The notes under the pieces were generated by a model. It saw only the letters and a program-made list of their open reading frames with translations. It searched no databases and was not told the DNA's origin. 64,000 bases of DNA from Flavobacterium gelatinilyticum. GTDB lineage: Bacteria; Bacteroidota; Bacteroidia; Flavobacteriales; Flavobacteriaceae. The stretch is from contig NZ_CP114287.1 of the NCBI RefSeq assembly GCF_027111295.1, forward strand, positions 4,650,001-4,714,000. Reading direction: 5' to 3'. Below are positions 60,221 through 64,000 of the stretch, in pieces. Numbering within the stretch: position 1 is the first letter of the stretch; each line of letters opens with the position of its first letter. The position numbers and the translations under genes are program-made.

Positions 60221-61558
60221 ATGACTTTAAAACCAAATCTATTAAAAGCGCTGATGGTTGGCGGAGTAGTTTTTGTATTCTCCTTTCTGATTCGTTTTGC
60301 TTCATTTGGAATTGCAATTTTCAATAACAATCTGTACATATTTTTCTTGTACTGTATGCTTTACAGTGTTGTGCTGTATATTGCAAATGCCTCTCTGTTT
60401 GTGTTTTTAGATAAGGTTTTTAAAGAAAACAGATTTTCGAACAAAAGGATTTTTATAGGTTTTGTAAGTTCATTTCTTCTTTCGGTTTTTGTTGTTTTCC
60501 TGCTTCGGGTTTTTACAAACGTAGTAATTGAAAGACGCCCTATAGTAAGTTTTCTGGCAAATGAAGAAGCTTCGACTTATGTAGAAAATTCAGTTATCGC
60601 TTTTATTATACTGCTTGTATTTCACGCCTTGCATTTTTACAAAGCGTATCAGGAAAATAAAGTCAGACAGCAAAAGATAATTGCGGGAACGGCAAATGCC
60701 AAATTCGAAAGTTTAAAAAATCAGATCGATCCGCATTTTCTTTTTAACAGTCTGAATGTTCTTAGTTCTCTGATCGAGGAAAATCCGGATAATGCACAGC
60801 GGTTTACGACTTCATTATCTAAAATTTATAGATACGTTCTGGAGCAGAAAGATAAAGAACTGGTTTCTGTAGAAGATGAATTATCGTTTGCAAAAACCTA
60901 TATGAACCTTCTGAAAATGCGTTTCGAGAACAGTTTGTTTTACGAGCTGCCCACAGAAAATATAAATCCGGATGCTAAAGTGGTGCCGTTGTCCTTGCAG
61001 CTTCTGCTGGAAAATACAGTGAAACACAATGTAGTCAGCGAACAAAAACCATTGCATATCCGAATTTTTATCGACAAAGATTATCTGGCCATACAAAATG
61101 ATCTTCAGAAAAAAGAAGTCTTGCAGGACAGGCAGGGGGTTGGACTTCAGAATATTGTAAATCGTTACGGAATCATAACAGACAGAAAAGTGAAAGTCGA
61201 ACAGGATGAAAAGAATTTCACAGTCAGGATTCCGATTTTAACTAAACAAATAACTGTTATGGATATAGGTGCAGAATATAACGACGAAGCAAAAGCATAT
61301 TACAGAGCTAAAAAAAGAGTTGAAGAATTAAAAGGTTTCTACGGAAACGTGATTTCATACTGTTGTGTAATTCCGTTTTTGGTGTTTATCAATTTAAAAT
61401 TTTCACCGGAGTTTCAATGGTTTTGGTTTTCGGCTTTGGGCTGGGGATTTGGAGTAGCCATGCATGCTTTTAAGGTTTTTGGTTACAGTTCTGATTGGGA
61501 AGAGCGAAAAATCAGGGAAATTCTGGAAAAAGAAAACAATCAAAAAACGTGGAAATAA
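60221..61558 (+). CDS. LytS-type sensor histidine kinase with C-terminal 2TM domain
   Basis: This 445-residue membrane kinase has four N-terminal transmembrane helices (within 1-140), a His_kinase domain with His172 in KNQIDPHFLFNSLNVLSSLIE, a degenerate ATPase region (VPLSLQLLLENTVKHNVVSEQ, GVGLQNIVNRYG) and, unusually, a C-terminal 2TM domain (about 350-440): YYRAKKRVEELKGFYGNVISY, two hydrophobic helices, then HAFKVFGYSSDWEERKIREILEKE. The same 2TM domain is encoded by the next three genes. The stop overlaps the next start by one base. The paired regulator is the LytTR protein at 62648. Confidence 0.92.
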   Translation: MTLKPNLLKALMVGGVVFVFSFLIRFASFGIAIFNNNLYIFFLYCMLYSVVLYIANASLFVFLDKVFKENRFSNKRIFIGFVSSFLLSVFVVFLLRVFTNVVIERRPIVSFLANEEASTYVENSVIAFIILLVFHALHFYKAYQENKVRQQKIIAGTANAKFESLKNQIDPHFLFNSLNVLSSLIEENPDNAQRFTTSLSKIYRYVLEQKDKELVSVEDELSFAKTYMNLLKMRFENSLFYELPTENINPDAKVVPLSLQLLLENTVKHNVVSEQKPLHIRIFIDKDYLAIQNDLQKKEVLQDRQGVGLQNIVNRYGIITDRKVKVEQDEKNFTVRIPILTKQITVMDIGAEYNDEAKAYYRAKKRVEELKGFYGNVISYCCVIPFLVFINLKFSPEFQWFWFSALGWGFGVAMHAFKVFGYSSDWEERKIREILEKENNQKTWK

Positions 61559-61869
61559 TGGAGCAAAATTATATAGAAGCAGCTCGTTATTACGAGGCTC
61601 AGAAAAGAGTAAAAAAAATCAGGGAATTCTACGAACATTTAACAGTTTATGTGCTTACAAATCCAATTGTAATTGTGGTTAATGTTATGACTTCTCCGGG
61701 CTATTTATGGTGTTTGTGGTGTCTGCTGGGATGGGGTGCAGCGGTTGCCTTACACGGAATGAAAGTTTTTAGGTTTCCTGCTTTCTTCAATAAAAAATGG
61801 GAAGAAAGAAAAATCAGGGAAATTTTAGAGAAAGAAGAAAAGCAAAGACTTGAAGATTATGGAAGCTAA
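61558..61869 (+). CDS. 2TM-domain membrane protein 1
   Basis: This 103-residue protein starts at the ATG at 61558, which overlaps the kinase stop codon (TAATG). It consists almost only of a 2TM domain: EAQKRVKKIREFYEHLTVY, first helix (NPIVIVVNVMTS), WCLWCLLGWGAAVALHGMKVF second helix, then KKWEERKIREILEKEEKQR. A frame starting 63 bp upstream is an artefact. The shared signature with the kinase C-terminus (FY, H-G-x-K-V-F, WEERKI) suggests the two interact in the membrane. Confidence 0.88.
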   Translation: MEQNYIEAARYYEAQKRVKKIREFYEHLTVYVLTNPIVIVVNVMTSPGYLWCLWCLLGWGAAVALHGMKVFRFPAFFNKKWEERKIREILEKEEKQRLEDYGS

Positions 61870-61906
61870 TCTTAATAAAGATTCCGAAGAAAAGTAAAAG
61901 ACAAAA

Positions 61907-62224
61907 ATGGAGGTAATTATGGAAATGAAATTTAACGAAGAAGACCGATATATTCAGGCTCGAAAAAAAGTCGAAAAAATAAAAGGATTTTACGGAAATC
62001 TGGCAGCTTATATTTTAGTAAATGCAATTTTGATCTTCATCAATTTGTATACATCACCAAAATATTTATGGTTTTTCTGGCCGTTAATGTGGTGGGGAGC
62101 AGGAGTTGTTTTTCACGGATTAAAAGTCTTTGAAGTATTTCCGGTTCTTGGAAAAGAATGGGAAGAAAGAAAAATCAAAGAATTCATGGAAAAAGAAAAA
62201 GAGAATAAAAACAAGTGGAAATAA
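61907..62224 (+). CDS. 2TM-domain membrane protein 2
   Basis: This 105-residue protein has the same plan: RYIQARKKVEKIKGFYGNLAAY, helix with NAILIFINLYTSPKYLW, helix FFWPLMWWGAGVVFHGLKVFEVF, and EWEERKIKEFMEKEKENKNK. An alternative start lies at 61919. It is 38 bp after the first stand-alone copy. The sequence around KVFEVFPVLGK distinguishes it from copies 1 and 3. Confidence 0.88.
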   Translation: MEVIMEMKFNEEDRYIQARKKVEKIKGFYGNLAAYILVNAILIFINLYTSPKYLWFFWPLMWWGAGVVFHGLKVFEVFPVLGKEWEERKIKEFMEKEKENKNKWK

Positions 62225-62240
62225 TTAATAAAATAAAGAG

Positions 62241-62609
62241 ATGGGACGTTTTAGAAGACGCATGTACGAAGAATATGCACAAGAATTTAGTTCAGATGAA
62301 AGCTATAACAATGCTTACAGAAAGGTAAAAAGATTAAAAGGATTTTACTCGCATTTACGAGTGTACATCATTGTAAACATCATTATCATTGTGGCAAACC
62401 TGAATAAAGATATTTTTACAGAAGGAATCCACGCAAGTGCATTAACAGAATGGCATACCTATTCGACAGCATTTTTCTGGGGAATTGGTTTAGTCGCTCA
62501 TGCCTTATCTGTATTTGGCCGTGATATTTTTTTCAGCTCTGACTGGGAAGAAAGAAAAATTAAAAAATATATGCAGAAAGAAGCTGCAAATACAAACAAA
62601 TGGGAGTAA
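62241..62609 (+). CDS. 2TM-domain membrane protein 3
   Basis: This 122-residue protein has an Arg-rich start (MGRFRRRMYEEYAQEFSSDE), then NAYRKVKRLKGFYSHLRVYIIVN, a loop of about 20 residues longer than in copies 1 and 2 (DIFTEGIHASALTEWHTYS), FFWGIGLVAHALSVFGRD and DWEERKIKKYMQKE. It begins 16 bp after copy 2 and ends 38 bp before the LytTR gene. The longer loop and the extra N-terminus suggest a distinct role in a heteromeric complex, which is inferred. Confidence 0.88.
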   Translation: MGRFRRRMYEEYAQEFSSDESYNNAYRKVKRLKGFYSHLRVYIIVNIIIIVANLNKDIFTEGIHASALTEWHTYSTAFFWGIGLVAHALSVFGRDIFFSSDWEERKIKKYMQKEAANTNKWE

Positions 62610-62647
62610 TTTTGATTTAATATTTTTCAAATTTTACAATATAGTAA

Positions 62648-63412
62648 ATGATCACATTAATTATAGAAGACGAGAAACCAGCTGCAAGATTGCTGCAAAG
62701 AAAACTTGAAAAGTTAGATGTTACAGTAGAAACGATGCTTCATTCTGTTGAAGAATCGGTAGAATGGTTTTCGAAAAACCAGCATCCGGATTTGATTTTT
62801 CTGGATATTCAGCTCTCAGATGGTCTATCATTTGAAATTTTTGAAAAAATAGATATTAAAAGCGCTATTATATTTACAACGGCATACGATGAGTATGCCT
62901 TAAAAGCTTTTAAACTCAACAGTATCGATTATCTTCTAAAACCAATTGATGAAGATGATCTGGAAACAGCGGTTTCAAAATTTAAATCGCGGCTTCCTAA
63001 AGCAGCAGAAACTTCAAATCTGCAATTGGATTTTGAACAAATCCGACAGATGTTGTCAAACCCATTTGAGAAATCGTATAAAAAGCGGTTTACAGTTAAA
63101 ATCGGGCAGCATTTAAAAGTTATTACTACAGAAGAAATCGAATGTTTTTTTAGTGAAAATAAAGGAACATACATTCATACCTTCGACAATCGGGATTATT
63201 TAATCGATTCAACCCTCGAAATTCTGGAACAGGAACTGGACAAGAAGGATTTCTTTCGCGTAAGCAGAAAATTCATTGTTCCGTTAAAAGCAATCAAAGA
63301 AATCCAGGTATACACCAATTCACGTTTAAAAGTTATTTTACCAAGTTATAAAGACGATGAGGTAATTGTAAGCCGTGAAAAAGTTCAGGATTTTAAAAGC
63401 TGGCTGGGGTAG
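62648..63412 (+). CDS. LytTR-family response regulator
   Basis: This 254-residue transcription factor has a receiver domain (Glu7-Asp8, phosphoacceptor Asp53 in DLIFLDIQLSDG, Thr in IIFTTAYDEYALKAF and Lys in YLLKPID) and a LytTR DNA-binding domain (about 150-254: FTVKIGQHLKVITTEEIECF, DFFRVSRKFIVPLKAIKEIQVY). It is the natural partner of the LytS-type kinase encoded upstream, separated from it only by the three 2TM genes. Targets are unknown; regulation of its own gene run is possible. Confidence 0.93.
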   Translation: MITLIIEDEKPAARLLQRKLEKLDVTVETMLHSVEESVEWFSKNQHPDLIFLDIQLSDGLSFEIFEKIDIKSAIIFTTAYDEYALKAFKLNSIDYLLKPIDEDDLETAVSKFKSRLPKAAETSNLQLDFEQIRQMLSNPFEKSYKKRFTVKIGQHLKVITTEEIECFFSENKGTYIHTFDNRDYLIDSTLEILEQELDKKDFFRVSRKFIVPLKAIKEIQVYTNSRLKVILPSYKDDEVIVSREKVQDFKSWLG

Positions 63413-63420
63413 TTTTTTTT

Positions 63421-63471
63421 GTTAGATGTTAGATGTTAGATGTTAGAAGAAAGATGTTAGAAGAAAGATTT
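63421..63471. repeat. Tandem heptamer array (GTTAGAT and variants)
   Basis: Three copies of GTTAGAT followed by two copies of a 14-bp variant (GTTAGAAGAAAGAT). The array begins 9 bp after the LytTR stop codon and holds no gene. Confidence 0.85.
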
Positions 63472-63629
63472 GGAATTTATCTTGTCATTACTTTCGGTAT
63501 TATTTTTCATTTCTGCGGAATTTCTTTTAGTGTAGAAAATTAATTTTTTACAAATGCAAAAGAGCCATCGGCTTGATAAATATTGCAGGACCGAATTTAA
63601 TCCGGTCTTAATTATATAGAACGTACCTA

Positions 63630-63660
63630 AAAAAAAGAGCCGAAATTTTCGGCTCTTTTT
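63630..63660. terminator. Terminator of the heme A synthase gene
   Basis: AAGAGCCGAAA and TTTCGGCTCTT form a stem of about 11 bp with A and T runs. It lies 21 bp past the minus-strand stop. Confidence 0.9.
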
Positions 63661-63681
63661 AATATCTAATATTTTCTGTGA

Positions 63682-64000
63682 TTATTTACTCAATCTGTGT
63701 AATGTATATGTCATGGCACTTAAAAGGAAAAATGCCATAATCTGGTGAATTAATCCTAATGCCAAAGGAACGCTGTACAATAAAGTGAAAACCCCAAGTA
63801 AAAACTGAATGAAAACAAAAACTACCAAAGTTTTGATTCCGTTTGCCTGAGTATGCGTAAGCGTATATTTTTTGCTTTTGAAGAAAAGAAAAAGAATAAT
63901 GGCCACTACAACATAAGCAAAAGTTCTGTGTACAAACTGAACGCCGCTTTTTCCTTCAATTAAATTTTTTACCAAAGTCGACTGTTCAATAAAAACCGAT
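63682..64000 (-). CDS. ctaA: Heme A synthase (COX15/CtaA family), C-terminal part
   Basis: The frame is open to the right edge, so only about 106 C-terminal residues are seen. They include EQSTLVKNLIEGKSGVQFVHRTFAYVV, whose QFVHR-x-x-A is the CtaA/COX15 heme-binding helix, and GLIHQIMAFFLLSAMTY with a second histidine, plus three transmembrane helices. The enzyme oxidises heme O to heme A for cytochrome c oxidase at the inner membrane. The start codon lies outside the window. Confidence 0.9.
   Translation of the reverse strand, partial: SVFIEQSTLVKNLIEGKSGVQFVHRTFAYVVVAIILFLFFKSKKYTLTHTQANGIKTLVVFVFIQFLLGVFTLLYSVPLALGLIHQIMAFFLLSAMTYTLHRLSK

Overview
The window looks like chromosome of a Flavobacterium-type Bacteroidota (genus-level inference). 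The sequence is AT-rich. Promoter -7 boxes have the Bacteroidota form TAnnTTTG, for example before the tRNA-Glu pair, typA and the gene at 37368. There are SusC/SusD pairs, type IX secretion (T9SS) sorting domains, many lipoproteins and a eukaryote-like ProRS.

Positions 1-18.8 kb hold a polysaccharide utilization locus for galacto(gluco)mannan. A minus-strand arm (7868 down to the left edge) encodes two GH26 mannanases, a GPH-family sugar symporter, a GH130 mannosylglucose phosphorylase, a cellobiose/mannobiose 2-epimerase, a GH5 mannanase and the start of a probable GH97 enzyme. A divergent AraC regulator (8176) is followed on the plus strand by SusC, SusD, a surface glycan-binding lipoprotein, a T9SS cargo protein of unknown function, a GH27 alpha-galactosidase and a GH5 endoglucanase. 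Inferred flow: surface mannanases and binding proteins cut and capture the glycan, SusCD imports oligosaccharides, GH27/GH26/GH5 trim them to mannobiose, the symporter takes mannobiose inward, the epimerase makes mannosyl-glucose, and GH130 phosphorolyses it to mannose-1-phosphate and glucose.

Positions 19-33 kb are mostly housekeeping: an OmpL-like porin, an amidase lipoprotein, rimO, a FadL-like channel, a Gly/Tyr-rich lipoprotein, proS, two tRNA-Glu(UUC), rpsT, a PAS histidine kinase with a receiver protein, and typA. Positions 33-50 kb hold a T9SS type B adhesin-like protein with an ABC-2 exporter, a possible kinase-like protein, a beta-propeller lipoprotein, a metallophosphoesterase/kinase-like/Omp85 fusion, a stand-alone HD plus DUF5706 (Pycsar-effector-like) protein, a GAF protein, an Rrf2 regulator, a type II NADH dehydrogenase-like protein and a nucleoid-associated protein. 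Positions 50-57 kb carry a four-helix-bundle gene inside an inverted-repeat cassette, a PRiA4_ORF3-like protein, HPP and ClC membrane proteins and a five-gene operon of small enzymes.

Positions 56.6-63.4 kb form a plus-strand run: TonB-dependent receptor, DUF2141 protein, TPR-like protein, then a LytS-type kinase with a C-terminal 2TM domain, three small stand-alone 2TM proteins and a LytTR regulator. The window ends in a truncated heme A synthase gene. Intergenic regions are rich in palindromic and heptamer repeats; several look like dispersed MITE-like families.
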